A DNA stretch of 64,000 nucleotides from Neoarius graeffei. Lineage: Eukaryota; Chordata; Actinopteri; Siluriformes; Ariidae. The position numbers and the translations under genes are program-made. Below, one piece after another: positions 50,601 through 61,575 of this stretch; within the stretch, counting starts at the first letter, position 1, and every line of letters starts with the position of its first letter. The notes below the pieces were generated by a model, which saw only the letters and a list, made by a program, of their open reading frames with translations, had not been told where the DNA came from and did not search any database. The stretch spans positions 53,999,283 through 54,063,282 of the forward strand of contig NC_083577.1 of assembly GCF_027579695.1 (NCBI RefSeq), in the 5' to 3' direction.

Positions 50601-51504
50601 TTAAATAAGTTGATGCTGCCATTACATATCTAAGACCAACCAAAGTGAAATTGTTTCAGAAGACAGTAGTCAAGCATTAGAGCTGACATTCACAGAATGC
50701 ACAATAGATTTATTGATGTTCAAGCTCATATTTGCTAGGGTCCCCCATGGCGATGTTTTTGTTATACTTTCCCTTGTTGTTCTGCTGTACTGAGCATAGA
50801 AAATGCCACCGCATCATCTGTACGGCTGCTGCTCTCCCATGATGCTTCTCTATTATGGATCTTGCAGGCATCTGCGGCAGTAATCATTCTGAACTTCACA
50901 AGGGCTTTTACACAAAAATAATTTGATCCTAGCCATCTGCCCCTGTGTGATGGATACATGTGTAGAGACATGCATTTCTGACAACACAGTGTCCTCTCTC
51001 ATCCAGACTGATAATAGTGTGTCAGTGTCACTGACTAGAAGTGCTACATGTTAGTCCTTGGCTAAAGTGACATTTCGGAGGGTCTGGGGACCTGTGAGCA
51101 GTGGCTGCTAAGATCCAAGGGTTCTTCAATTCAATTACTTAACATCAGTCAATATTAGCTTTGTACACAGTATATGATATACATATAGCACAGAGAACTG
51201 CATCCAGTTAGGGTTTCACAATGGGCTTCTATTACAGAAAGCATAAAAATAGTCCTCTGGTTGTTGCCGGAAGGAAAAACAGTCTAGCAGTAATTCACTA
51301 GGATTAGACTTGAAGGCACAATGCTGATATCTGTGCAATCTACATATTATGTACAGATTCTACAGTTTTACTCTTTGTGTATGTACTGTGTAAGCCCATG
51401 TTTCACATGAAATTATTTTCAGCAATTGTGAAACTGCATTTTTCACTAAAGTTTACTCAATCTGAAACATTTCAAACCTCTTGGTTTGGCTAAACTGACA
51501 GTTC
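47651..51504. other. unique intergenic DNA, no gene
   Basis: About 3.8 kb with very few repeats and no supported coding frame. A weak MITE relic (CCAAAGAACCCTTGAGGAAC) lies near 48155. Confidence 0.4.
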
Positions 51505-51600
51505 CAGGATTTCTGAGTGGCGCAACAGAAAAGCATTTGCCTTAACGGCGATTGCGAGTTTGAATCCTGTTATTGCCACAAGAAAGCCCAAGAGAGCAAA
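51505..51600 (+). mobile_element. tRNA-SINE head relic of a second type
   Basis: GAGTGGCGCAACAGAAAAGC (A-box-like) followed by GCGAGTTTGAATCCTG (B-box-like), different from the abundant SINE family. Borders unclear. Confidence 0.45.
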
Positions 51601-53359
51601 ACTGGCCATGCTTTCAGGAAGGGAGCTCTCTCCCCATCAATCACAATCAATCAGGTTCTGGGTCTCTCTCACCGATCAATCACAAGTGACACAAACCAAT
51701 CATGGAGGTGGGTGGATAGCAATTTCCCAAGTTTTTTTACACCACTCCTGATATTGCCTGAGCAGCAGTTTGAAAAGAAGCATGTGATAGCCTTCGCCCT
51801 CCCTGGTTGGTAGCTGTCATGTGATGGGGAGAGTTGTCTGGTGGGTGGGAACTGGCCGTGACTAATTTAGGGAGAAAATCCAGGAAAAATAAAAAAAAAA
51901 CCACACACACATAAAATACCTGACAGTTCCACTGGTTCAAGTTTAGGTCTCTAAACCTTCTTTCTCTGCACTCCTCTCAGCCTGAGTGACAAAGACTGTA
52001 CAGAGCCTCTGAGCTGTGGGCCAGATCGGCCCTAATCCTGCTACCCTGCTCTCTCAAGTCAATGAGTGTCAATCAGGTCTTGGCTAGTGCTCACATTGGC
52101 AACAAGTTCCGCATCCTTAGAAAACAATTATGATTGGGCTGTTGTGAAAATTGATTCCCGGGTTGACGAGCCTGACGTGAGCATTCTTCTCAGGCTGGTG
52201 GGGTCCTGCCATGGGAAGCAATTACCGCTGAATGCCAGCTGACAGCCTCATTCCAGAGTGAGTCAGGCCTGGCTTGATCCTCAGGCACTCTCTAGGCAAA
52301 TTGTATCCTCACACTCATCTCAAACCTCTTACCAACTGTTGGCTTCTATCAGGAAAATAGATTGTTCCCTTTGTTCCCGCAGCATGTTGGAGTATGGGGT
52401 GGACATGTCGTTTCAACAGTAAGGAGCTTATTTAATTTTAATGGCCTGAATATAATGCTGTGGCTGAGGGCTGCTGCAATGGGTCAGAGTTAAGGCTCTG
52501 GGGCTCCAGTCATTGGACTTGGAGAAGGCTGGTGGTAGAGAAGATCTCCATGAACTTGACAGGCATCCTGTCTCTAAAGAGCAAAGAGCAACTCTTAAAT
52601 CTTCACAAATGTTATTGGGCATTTGGTTTGTCTAAAATGATTTGACTGTAGATAATAACCCTCAAAGAGTAGTCCCCACACATACACAATTAGAAAAATG
52701 TGGTTCAGCAAAATGTGACATATTTCACTAATTTAAATTAAAATTTGGCAGCAGAAAGAAACACTTTTCTAGACTTAATGTTTACCTGATTATAAACAAG
52801 TAAACATACTCTAAAATGCCTGGAGGCACACATTCATAATGAAAACTCTGTTAGAAATGAAAGAGTTCTGCTGTATCCAAACTTGACTTGAAACACTTCC
52901 TCAGAGTTTCTAAGCATTTTAAAAATGTTCTGTTTGAAACTTTCTGAAGGAAACCTTTAAGGGTCCCCACAGGGACAAACTGAAGAAGAAAACTTTAGGA
53001 CTCTGTGCAATTTAGAGTTTAGTGAACTGAAGAATGTTCATGATTTTTCTGTTAGTATCTGTATAAGTGTATTTGTATTAAGTTGTCTGAATCATGCTAC
53101 TCACACTTGAATATGGATACATATACATTAGTGGTGCTCCCTGTGTGTGGAGCAGAGCCCCATATTTAAGAGAATATGGTAATGCATCACCCTGATTTTT
53201 GATTGCTTTTGACCATATGATGAACGTGTACCACTACAGGGAACTTGACTGTAAGTGCAAGGCAACATATCTCAAACATCTGACCACTGGACAATGAAAT
53301 CTGTATCTTTTTATTTACATAGATGGGTTTTTATCCAGCGCTTATTTTTAATTTGCTTT
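51601..53359. other. unique intergenic DNA, possible conserved non-coding sequence
   Basis: About 52120-52330 is repeat-free and carries homeodomain-type CAATTA and E-box CAGCTG words. No gene. A MITE relic lies around 52890-53010. Confidence 0.35.
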
Positions 53360-53930
53360 TTATGTTTGTTTATTTAAAAGGGACAGTGTACATTAACATG
53401 CTCATTTACATCAGCTATTAAATTTAGCCATATAGACCATCTTTAGTCCCTGGCAGGTTGATGTTAAAAAGAAGAGGAAACAATAATAGCACACAGACAT
53501 GTATGAGAAGCATAAAAGCAAGGACACTGACATTTAACACAGACAATTAGTACACAATTAACATGGGCAAAAGCACATATCACATAAATGATAAAAAAAA
53601 TAATAAAAATTAAGACAACAAGGACATAACCTTATGCCAGAGTAGTAGCATGAACGTACCAAAGACATATAGATGCTAGACGAAACACTCTCTTACACAG
53701 AAATTGGTAAAATTAAATAGAGAAAAAAAAACAGTTTGTAAAACAATGACATAACCATTATTCCAGATGATGGATGACATGTTTGAGTATCCGACAACCA
53801 TTGTTTTAAAGATTTGGAGAAGGAGTTAATAGTTGTGATGTTCCTTAGTTCTACTGATATGGTGTTCCAAGCATGTGCTGCTTGATAAGAGAAGGCTGAC
53901 TGTACAAACATAGTTTCTGTATGGTACTTT
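53360..53930 (-). mobile_element. 5'-truncated LINE, 3' end
   Basis: Minus-strand frame 53911-53693 reads SAFSYQAAHAWNTISVELRN, then ITTINSFSKSLKQWL, the C-terminal block of CR1/L2/Rex1-like reverse-transcriptase proteins. It is followed by AT-rich 3' untranslated sequence towards 53360. Confidence 0.75.
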
Positions 53931-54025
53931 GCAGTCCCCTCTAGCAGTAGCTCTTGTGAATGTATTTTGGTTTTGTTTAATTAACTCATTGAGCGGGGGT
54001 GGGGATAAGCCATGAAAGATTTTAT

Positions 54026-54553
54026 CTCATCTCATCTCATTATCTCTAGCCGCTTTATCCTGTTCTACAGGGTTGCAGGCAAGCTGGAGCCTATCCCAGC
54101 TGACTACGGGCGAAAGGCGGGGTACACCCTGGACAAGTCGCCAGGTCATCACAGGGCTGACACATAGACACAGACAACCATTCACACTCACATTCACACC
54201 TACGGTCAATTTAGAGTCACCAGTTAACCTAACCTGCATGTCTTTGGACTGTGGGGGAAACCGGAGCACCCAGAGGAAACCCATGCGGACACGGGGAGAA
54301 CATGCAAACTCTGCACAGAAAGGCCCTCGCCGGCCACGGGACTCGAATGAATGAATGAATTGAATGAATTAATGAATTTATTTTTATTTCGAACATGTAT
54401 AAAAAAATGTATTTGTACATACAAAAGAAAGAAAACGAGAAATTAAAAAAAAAAACATAAAGAGCTAAGACATTACAAAACACCACACATTGTTCAAACC
54501 CGGACCTTCTTGTTGTGAGGCGACAGCGCTAACCACTACACCACTGTGCTGCC
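54026..54553 (-). mobile_element. tRNA-derived SINE carrying a second insertion
   Basis: Complete reverse-oriented SINE with perfect 13-bp duplication TGAAAGATTTTAT at 54013-54025 and 54554-54566. About 150 bp of other DNA sits in the B-box region (about 54347-54497). Confidence 0.92.
54347..54497 (-). mobile_element. short retroposon nested in the SINE
   Basis: Starts with (TGAA)n and TTTATTTTTATTTCGAACAT, i.e. a (TTCA)n-tailed element in minus orientation. It interrupts the SINE between GGGACTCGAA and AACCCGGACC. Family unknown. Confidence 0.65.
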
Positions 54554-54807
54554 TGAAAGATTTTATATACAAGCAAAATATCAGCAAACTTGATCATGTT
54601 TTCCCAATTTAAGAAACCATATTTAGTTAAAATCTTAGTGGTGAAAAGCAAAAAATAATGTGGGATTATTTACTCACGCATTTTATGGAAAATATTGATG
54701 ACTGTTTCATGTAAAACTCATTAACAGTTTTATTATTCCACTAGCTTGTTGGACAATTGACAGTTTCTGTCATGTAAGGGTGATAGATGGATGTAAGTGC
54801 AGGAAGA
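54554..54807. other. intergenic, no recognised feature
   Basis: AT-rich; nothing supported. Confidence 0.4.
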
Positions 54808-55257
54808 CCCTGGTGAAAAATAAATGTACTTTATTGTATTTAAAGTATATTCATATTTTCAATAGTATATTGAAAATGTACTTACACAAATTGTACTTTT
54901 TGTAAATATATAAAAAGTATACTAACATCACGCTTTAACGCTAACACTTTTAACACACTTTAAAATAATTATACTATATTACACTTTATAGAAATACATT
55001 ATACTAAAATATACTTTAAGTGAAAGTTATGTGTAATTTAGCACATAAAAGTACACTAAATACACTTCAAGTTGCACTTTTCTACAATTTAATTACAATT
55101 AAAATATATTTAGTACAACATTAGTTGTTCCAAAATAGCATGCCTCAAGTTAACTAATCATAAACACACTTGAAGTATATTGATGATTAGTGTGGCTTCA
55201 AGTACACAAAAGTATGCTAAATTTTAGTACACTTAGTACATTTATTTTTCACCAGGG
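54808..55257. mobile_element. 450-bp AT-rich MITE
   Basis: Terminal inverted repeats CCCTGGTGAAAAATAAATGT at both ends. The interior has recurrent AGTACACTT/AAGTATATT words and no coding sequence. The flanks (GATGGATGTAAGTGCAGGAA before, CCTAGGAAACAGATCTAGGA after) look like another repeat related to 3470-3500. Confidence 0.8.
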
Positions 55258-56138
55258 GAGCGCTATTGAAAACACCCTAGGAAACAGATCTAGGACCGAG
55301 ATAAAGGCAAAGTTGAAAAACAAGCAGTGGGGCACAGACAGGATATCAGAGGAAATGAAATGCAGTCCAAAAACACAAACGGGGTAAAAACCAGAAAAGC
55401 AATACAAAATACAAAGCTTGGTAACATCAAACTCAGGGTACAGAGTGTATACTTCACAAAGTCTGTGTGTTACTGAGAGTCCTTATTCGTATGTGCTGTG
55501 CTTGCGCTCTAATCAGGAACAAGTGCATGGCAATTAATCCTAATGGCATTGTGCATACGCCAACGCATGTCGGTGTGAAAGATGTAACGACACAACTGTT
55601 TGACATCAAATTTGATATTCGATTGCAACTATACAGTAATGATGTAAAGTGAAAGTGCTGGTTCATTGCTGTCTACCAGGCACCCAGCAGAGTTGCACCA
55701 TAAATATCATGGTGTTATTTCTGGTGCATGGCATGCCGTGTCAAAGAAAGGAGTAAATATGTATTCATAACTGTGATGCATATCTTATTATTGGTATCAC
55801 TGTCCCAAGACAATACAGCAATTTATTGACGTGAAATACACTACACTACACAATTCGATGGTTCATATGCTTTTGTTATTATTATTAATTTTGTTTCAGG
55901 TTGATTTTGTGCCCTTGCAAATATTTTGCTCATACACTCATCAGGAGCACCGCTTTTAGGCATTGCCTAAATATCTATATTATTTTGATGTTTTCAATAT
56001 TGTTCTACAAAGTAGAAAATGGTCAAAATACAGAAAAACATATGGATGAATTGGTGTGTCCAAGCCTTTGACTGATGCTGTACGTTTGTAGATATTTATG
56101 AGTAATCAGTTGCGTTTCATTTAATGTATTGTGAGTGT
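55258..56138. other. intergenic with transposon relics
   Basis: 55258-55440 looks like older repeat sequence. About 55925-56090 has Tc1-end-like text (GGTGTGTCCAAGCCTTTGAC) and a TTTTAGGCATTGCCTAAA palindrome like that at 10122. No gene. Confidence 0.4.
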
Positions 56139-56151
56139 GCATTAAAACATC

Positions 56152-56525
56152 CACCCATTATCTGTAACCGCTTATCCTGTTCTACAGGGTCGCAGGCAAG
56201 CTGGAGCCTATCCCAGCTGACTATGGGTGAGAGGCAGGGTACACCCTGGACAAGTCGCCAGGTCATCGCAGGGCTGACACATACCGGTAGACACAGACAA
56301 CCATTCACACTCACATTCACGCCTACGGTCAATTTAGAGCCACCAGTTAACCTAACCTGCATGTCTTTGGACTGTGGGGAAACCGGAGCACCTGGAGGAA
56401 ACCCACACGGACACGGGAAGAACATGCAAACTCCACACAGAAAGGCCCTCACCGGCTGCTGGGCTCAAACCCAGGACGTTCTTGCTGTGAGACAACAGTG
56501 CTAACCACTACATCACCATGCTGCC
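56152..56525 (-). mobile_element. tRNA-derived SINE, full length
   Basis: Reverse-oriented with perfect 13-bp duplication GCATTAAAACATC at 56139-56151 and 56526-56538. Contains a small ACCGGT-type insertion in the body. Confidence 0.93.
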
Positions 56526-56538
56526 GCATTAAAACATC

Positions 56539-57386
56539 TTCATGCTTAATTAAGACTATGGAAGGAAGGAAATAAAACCAATCATGTTATAACTAATACA
56601 GGAAGGAGATTTTGCCTGGATTCCATGTAAGAGAGAATCACAACCAGACCCAAACTCTTATCTGTCAGTTTCCTTATTAATTTAATAAATACATCAAGGC
56701 ACAGTTCAGTGAACCCTTTAATCACTCTAATTCATGCACAGATATGCTCTGTGGCTCCCTTTAGGTTTTTTTTAAGAATGCTCTTCTGAACACTGGAGAA
56801 TACATAAATTAAAATATATACTATCGTTAACTAATTATCATGCAAATAAAGCAGTACCAAAACAGTGCTCATCTCTGCCAAAGCTTCAGCTCAATTCCCA
56901 GGTGTGTTTAAAGCTGTCCGTGGTGCAATTAGAGATGGAGAGAAAGAGTGAAGCAGCTCCGCACAAAGAGTCAGAAACGGCTGTCACTTATTCACTGTCA
57001 AATTAATTCAGTTTTTTTTCCCCTCTTGCCATCCCAGAGCCCTTGTGCACCATGTTACCTGCCTCTCTCTCCATGGCACTGATAATAGGTCAGAGAAAAA
57101 AGTGAACACGAAAAACAGCGAAACACAGTGAAGAAATAGCATAATGTCGTTTCATCATTACCTGACCTGTTGCTCTGTAGTGTGCAACTGCAAATCCAAC
57201 AAATTCATCTAAGATCCTTCAGCTAAACTCAAATTCATCAGACAATCTGGTGGTTTTATGTTTTTTTTTTTTTTTTAAATGGACTTAGCAGGGGAAGCAT
57301 TGTTCTTAGACACAAATGTCTACACATTAGGACAAATGTAGATGACTGGCAAAGAAACACTATTTTACTTCATTAAAGACTAGCTA
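56539..57386. other. unique intergenic DNA, possible conserved non-coding element
   Basis: About 56885-57070 is repeat-free with GCAATTAG, CAAATTAATTCAG and paired CTGTCA words (homeodomain and TALE-type sites). No coding frame. Confidence 0.35.
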
Positions 57387-58793
57387 CAATGGTGCTTGAA
57401 AGTTTGTGAACCCTTTAGAATTTTCTGTATTTCTGCATAAATATGACCTAAAACATCATCAGATTTTCACACAAGTCCTAAAAGTAGATAAAGAGAACCC
57501 AGTTAAACAAATGAGACAAAAATATTATACTTGGTCATTTATTTATTGAGGGAAATGATCCAATATTACATATTTGTGAGCGGCAAAAGTATGTGAACCT
57601 TTGCTTTCAGTATCTGGTGTGACCCCCTTGTGCAGCAATAACTGCAACTAAACGTTTCCAGTAACTGTTAATCAGTCCTGCACACCGGCTTGGAGGCATT
57701 TTAGTCCATTCCTCCGTACAGAACAGCTTCAACTCTGGAATGTTGGTGGGTTTCCTCACATGAACTGCTTGCTTCAGGTCCTTCCACAACGTTTTGATTG
57801 AATTAAGGTCAGGACTTTGACTTGGCCATTCCAAAACATTAACTTTATTCTTCTTTAACCATTCTTTGGTAGAACGACTTGTGTGCTCAGGGTTGTTGTC
57901 TTGCTACATGACCCACCTTCTCTTGAGATTCAGTTCATGGACAGATGTCCTGACATTTTCCTTTAGAATTTGCTGGTATAATTCAGAATTCATTGTTCCA
58001 TCAATGATGACAAGCCGTCCTGGCCCAGATGCAGCAAAACAGACCTAAATCATGATACTACCACCACCATGTTTCACAGATGGGATAAGGTTCTTATGCT
58101 GGAATGCGGTGTTTTCCTTTCTCCAAACATAACGCTTCTCATTTAAACCAAAAAGTTCTATTTTGGTCTCATCCGTCCACAAAACATTTTTCCTTCTGGC
58201 TTGTCCATGTGATCTTTAGCAAACTGCAGATGAGCAGCAATGTTCTTTTTGGAGAGCAGTGGCTTTCTCCTTGCAACCCTGCCATGCACACCATTGTTCA
58301 GTGTTCTCCTGATGGTGGACTCATGAACATTAACATTAGCCAATGTGAGAGAGGTCTTCAGTTGCTTAGAAGTTACCTTGGGGTCCTTTGTGACCTCGCC
58401 GACTATTACACGCCTTGCTCTTGGAGTGATCTTTGGCCCTGTCCACACGGCAACGGATTCAGGTGACTCCGATACAATTGCTTATCGTTTAGGCCTGGTG
58501 TCCACACGGCACCGGCGTTTTGGGTGCCCAAAACGCAATCTTTTTGAGAACGGGTTCCAGAGTGGAAAGATCTGGCAACGTTGCCGTTGTGAAGTCGTCT
58601 GGATGAGTAGAACGGATTTGTTTACGATGACGTCACAACCACATGACTGTGAGTGCTTCACGCCGGGTAGAAGTGTAACGAACTCGATGCGAGTTGTCAA
58701 CAAATCCTATAACTTGGTTCATGAAACGCGCTTACAAAATATTTTCACTGTGAATATTTATTGTGTAATGGTGCAAAATGAGAGAGAGAGAGA

Positions 58794-58816
58794 GACTCTG
58801 CCCTTAGGGCAGAGTC
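58794..58816. repeat. perfect 10-bp hairpin
   Basis: GACTCTGCCC-TTA-GGGCAGAGTC, directly after an (AG)n run, inside the nested element. No known role. Confidence 0.85.
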
Positions 58817-59040
58817 AATCCCGCCAGCAAAAATAGGGAAAAAAGGAGCGATCTCACCTCTTCAGATGATGGTTTAAGTCCTACAATACATTCCTCAAAA
58901 AGGGCGTAGAAGAGCAAATTAATCCATCAACGTGTAGCATTCAATTTATTCCGGACCATTAAAGACTCCGCCTTCCGCGTAGAATCATACGTCATCCTCG
59001 CCGCCATATTGGATAGGTCAAAGCGGAGAATAAAGATTCA

Positions 59041-59108
59041 TGTGCTGCGTTTAACTGTACCAACAGGTTTACCGTCCAAACGAGATCACATGGGATTACC
59101 TTTCACAG
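59041..59108 (+). pseudogene. THAP-domain first-exon-like fragment
   Basis: Reads CAAFNCTNRFTVQTRSHGIT then FH, followed by a donor-like GTGAG at 59109. The Cys-x4-Cys start and GITFH ending resemble the N-terminus of THAP zinc-finger domains (C2CH). There is no in-frame ATG upstream (TAG at 59014-59016). The second copy at about 59245-59310 has lost the first Cys and the phase. Homology judged by eye. Confidence 0.45.
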
Positions 59109-60177
59109 GTGAGAAGCAACAAATTAATCCATCAACGTGTAGCATTCAATTTATTCCGGACCATTAAAGACGCCGTCTTCCGTGTAGAATCATACGTCAT
59201 CCTTGCCGCCATATTGGATAGGTCAAAGCGGAGAGTAAAGATTAGCTGCGTTTAACTGTACCAACAGGTTTGCCGTCCAAACGAGATCACATGGGATTAC
59301 CTTTCACAGGTGAGACTGGAAAAATACTTTTCATTGTATTTGGTCATTATAATGTAATTTTACGAACAGATTTTCCTGACTTTGTGGCTAATATGAAGTC
59401 TCGCGCATAATAGTTTATGCGCATGCGTCCTTACTACTTCTATTGTTCTGGTGTCTCCGAAGGGACCGTCTTACAGCGCCCCTAGAGGTGTGGCGTGTGT
59501 ATTGCATCGTTTTCAGCAAGCGTTGCGTTGCCATATGGACCTGATATTTTACTGATCGTTGCCCATTTGGACGCAATATATTTTTAAATAACTTCTCGTT
59601 GCTGTTGTCGTGTGGATGTAACCTTAGTTGGTCGAGCACTCCTGGGGAGGGTAACAATGGTCTTGAATTTCCTCCATTTGCACACAATCTGTCTGACTGT
59701 GAATTGGTGGAGTCCAAACTCTTTAGAGATGGTTTTATAAACTTTTCCAGCCTGATGAGCATCAACAACGCTTTTTCTGAGGTCCTCAGAAATCTTTGTT
59801 CGTGCCATGATACACTTCCACAAACATGTGTTGTGAAGATCAGACTTTGATAGATCCCTGTTCTTTAAATAAAACGGGGTGCTCACTCACACCTGATTGT
59901 CATCCCATTGATTGAAAACACCTGACTCTAATTTCACCTTCAAATTAACTGCTAATCCTAGAGGTTCACATACTTTTGCCACTCACAGATATGTAATATT
60001 GGATCATTTTCCTCAATAAATAAATGACCAAGTATAATATTTGTGTCTCATTTGTTTACCTGGGTTCTCTTTATCTACTTTTAGGACTTGTGTGAAAATA
60101 TGATGATGTTTTAGGTCATATTTATGCAGAAATATAGAAAATTCTAAAGGGTTCACAAACTTTCAAGCACCACTGTA

Positions 60178-60439
60178 CGCACACAGGGGTTCCAACTTTA
60201 CAGAAACATTCTCTCACCCACCATGTTTTGACACAGAAACCTTCTCTGCTTAGCAAAAGAAAATGCAGTCATCTCAGAATCTGTGCATATTGTGAATGTA
60301 TTAAATGGCAAAGACAGAAAGCACTGTAAACATCTTTACATTTTTACTCTGAAATCATTGCAGCATGTTGTTGTGCTACCCTTCATAGTAAAAAATTCAG
60401 ATGCCACATCAGAGAATGTAAATGCATATAGTTGAGGGC
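60178..60439. other. intergenic, no recognised feature
   Basis: Unique-looking; nothing supported. Confidence 0.4.
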
Positions 60440-60800
60440 ATTTCAACTCTAATTTAGATACCAAAACTGCGTAATCACGTAAAATATTTAGACCTACCTT
60501 AGTAAGGTGTAAGGCCACTATGAGCCACCAGAACAGCTTCAGTGCACCTTGGCATAGATTCTACGAAACTCTGGAACTGCCCTGGAGGGATAAACACTGT
60601 TTTTCCAAAACATATTCCCTCAGTTGGTATATTGATAGTGGAAAATCCTGACGAACACCCCATAGGTGTTCAAGTAGGTTGATATCTGGTTACTATAAAG
60701 GTCATAGCATATGATTTACATTGTTCTCATTCTCATTAAAAGTTGAGTCACTATTTTAATGAAATAATAATAGTTGTAGATCAATTTTACTTTCATTTTT
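60440..60800. mobile_element. degraded Tc1/mariner-type relic
   Basis: Contains GCATAGATTCTACGAAACTC, GTGTTCAAGTAGGTTGATAT and GGTCATAGCATATGATTTAC, wording of an old fish DNA transposon. No intact ends or frame. Confidence 0.45.
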
Positions 60801-61464
60801 TAATTTAATTATTCAATTTTAATTTTCATTTTGAGCCAAAAATTGATATATCTAGGGAATTAAAATGATAGGAAGATACACGGGTACATCACCACATTAC
60901 ACATAACATTTAAATTTTTATTTGGATTTTGCCTGCCATATTATTACATATTAGCCAAATATTATTTGAGGCAAGTTCTGATTATGACTTGGATTGCTAA
61001 ACTACCTCGTAGCTTTAGTGCAGCAGAAGCAAAATATGGACCCCAAACATGTATTGGTCTCATTGACAGTATTTTAATATAATGAAAAGCTGTAACAAAA
61101 AATAGATTTTTTGGGGGGAGGGGAGACACCTTTTTAAAAGTGCTGCCAATCTTTACTAACTGCCTGACAGCCACACATTTTTCTACACACATGTGGCAAG
61201 GACATAGCATTATCCCTCCTGTCAAAACAATTTCCCTTGGCAGGTAGGTAAGAGTAGATAATACGACTTCCTCCACTGGGTGGATGACTGACATGATGTT
61301 TGTATGGTGACAGTGATGGGTTGTACTAAAATGGGAATATCTGCTCCATAAACCAATGGTGGTGTTAATAGCCAAGGTAGACCTGTAGGTAGATGGTCTG
61401 TGTCTTTTGGCTACTTTCTCTTGAAGGCTTTTAGGGACTATGACCATAGGTTAGTTGGAAATAA
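60801..61464. other. intergenic, no supported gene
   Basis: A minus-strand frame of 161 codons (61447-60962) exists, but it has no recognisable domain, and I do not call it. Confidence 0.4.
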
Positions 61465-61575
61465 CTAGCTATCGTATAACAAGCTATCGTATGAACGATA
61501 TAGCTATATAGCTATATAGCTATATCGATATAGCTATATAGCTATCGCTATAACAAGCTATCGTATGAACAAGCC
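61465..61575. repeat. TATAGC-rich tandem/palindrome cluster
   Basis: Repeated CTATATAG/AGCTAT units. 61508-61545 is a perfect 38-bp palindrome centred on ATCGAT (61525/61528). Flanked by two direct copies of AAGCTATCGTATGAAC (about 61480 and 61554). Confidence 0.9.

Larger units (their letters stand above)
58435..59625. mobile_element. non-autonomous DNA element with captured THAP-like exon, duplicated
   Basis: Ends resemble each other as inverted repeats: GGCCCTGTCCACACGGCAAC on the left against GGTTACATCCACACGACAAC from the right. The left-end words recur at 58497 (GTGTCCACACGGCACCG). The interior holds a 205-bp tandem duplication (58916-59120 and 59121 to about 59314). No transposase core. 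Target duplication unclear. Confidence 0.7.
57607..59808 (-). pseudogene. Tc1 transposase pseudogene (copy C), interrupted
   Basis: The N-terminal part lies at 59808-59627 (MARTKISEDLRKSVVDAHQA, then a helix-turn-helix). The remainder runs from 58434 to the stop near 57607, with small deletions (for example PEG-KMFCG) and QDNN/PEHTS-type damage near 57890. The third catalytic position is Lys (NSIKTLW, codon 57793-57795). Confidence 0.9.
57387..60175 (-). mobile_element. Tc1-like transposon copy C, split by a nested element
   Basis: Same family as 9974-12092, TA-flanked (57385-57386, 60176-60177). The transposase is interrupted at 58435-59625 by a different DNA element. Confidence 0.92.

Noticed and set aside
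58794-58816. Hairpin as a transcription terminator
   Set aside because: Intrinsic terminators are bacterial; here it is a palindrome inside a nested DNA element.
60962-61447. 161-codon minus-strand frame, vaguely integrase-like start (VIVPKSLQEKV)
   Set aside because: No catalytic or zinc motif follows, and composition is like the surroundings; chance is the simpler reading.
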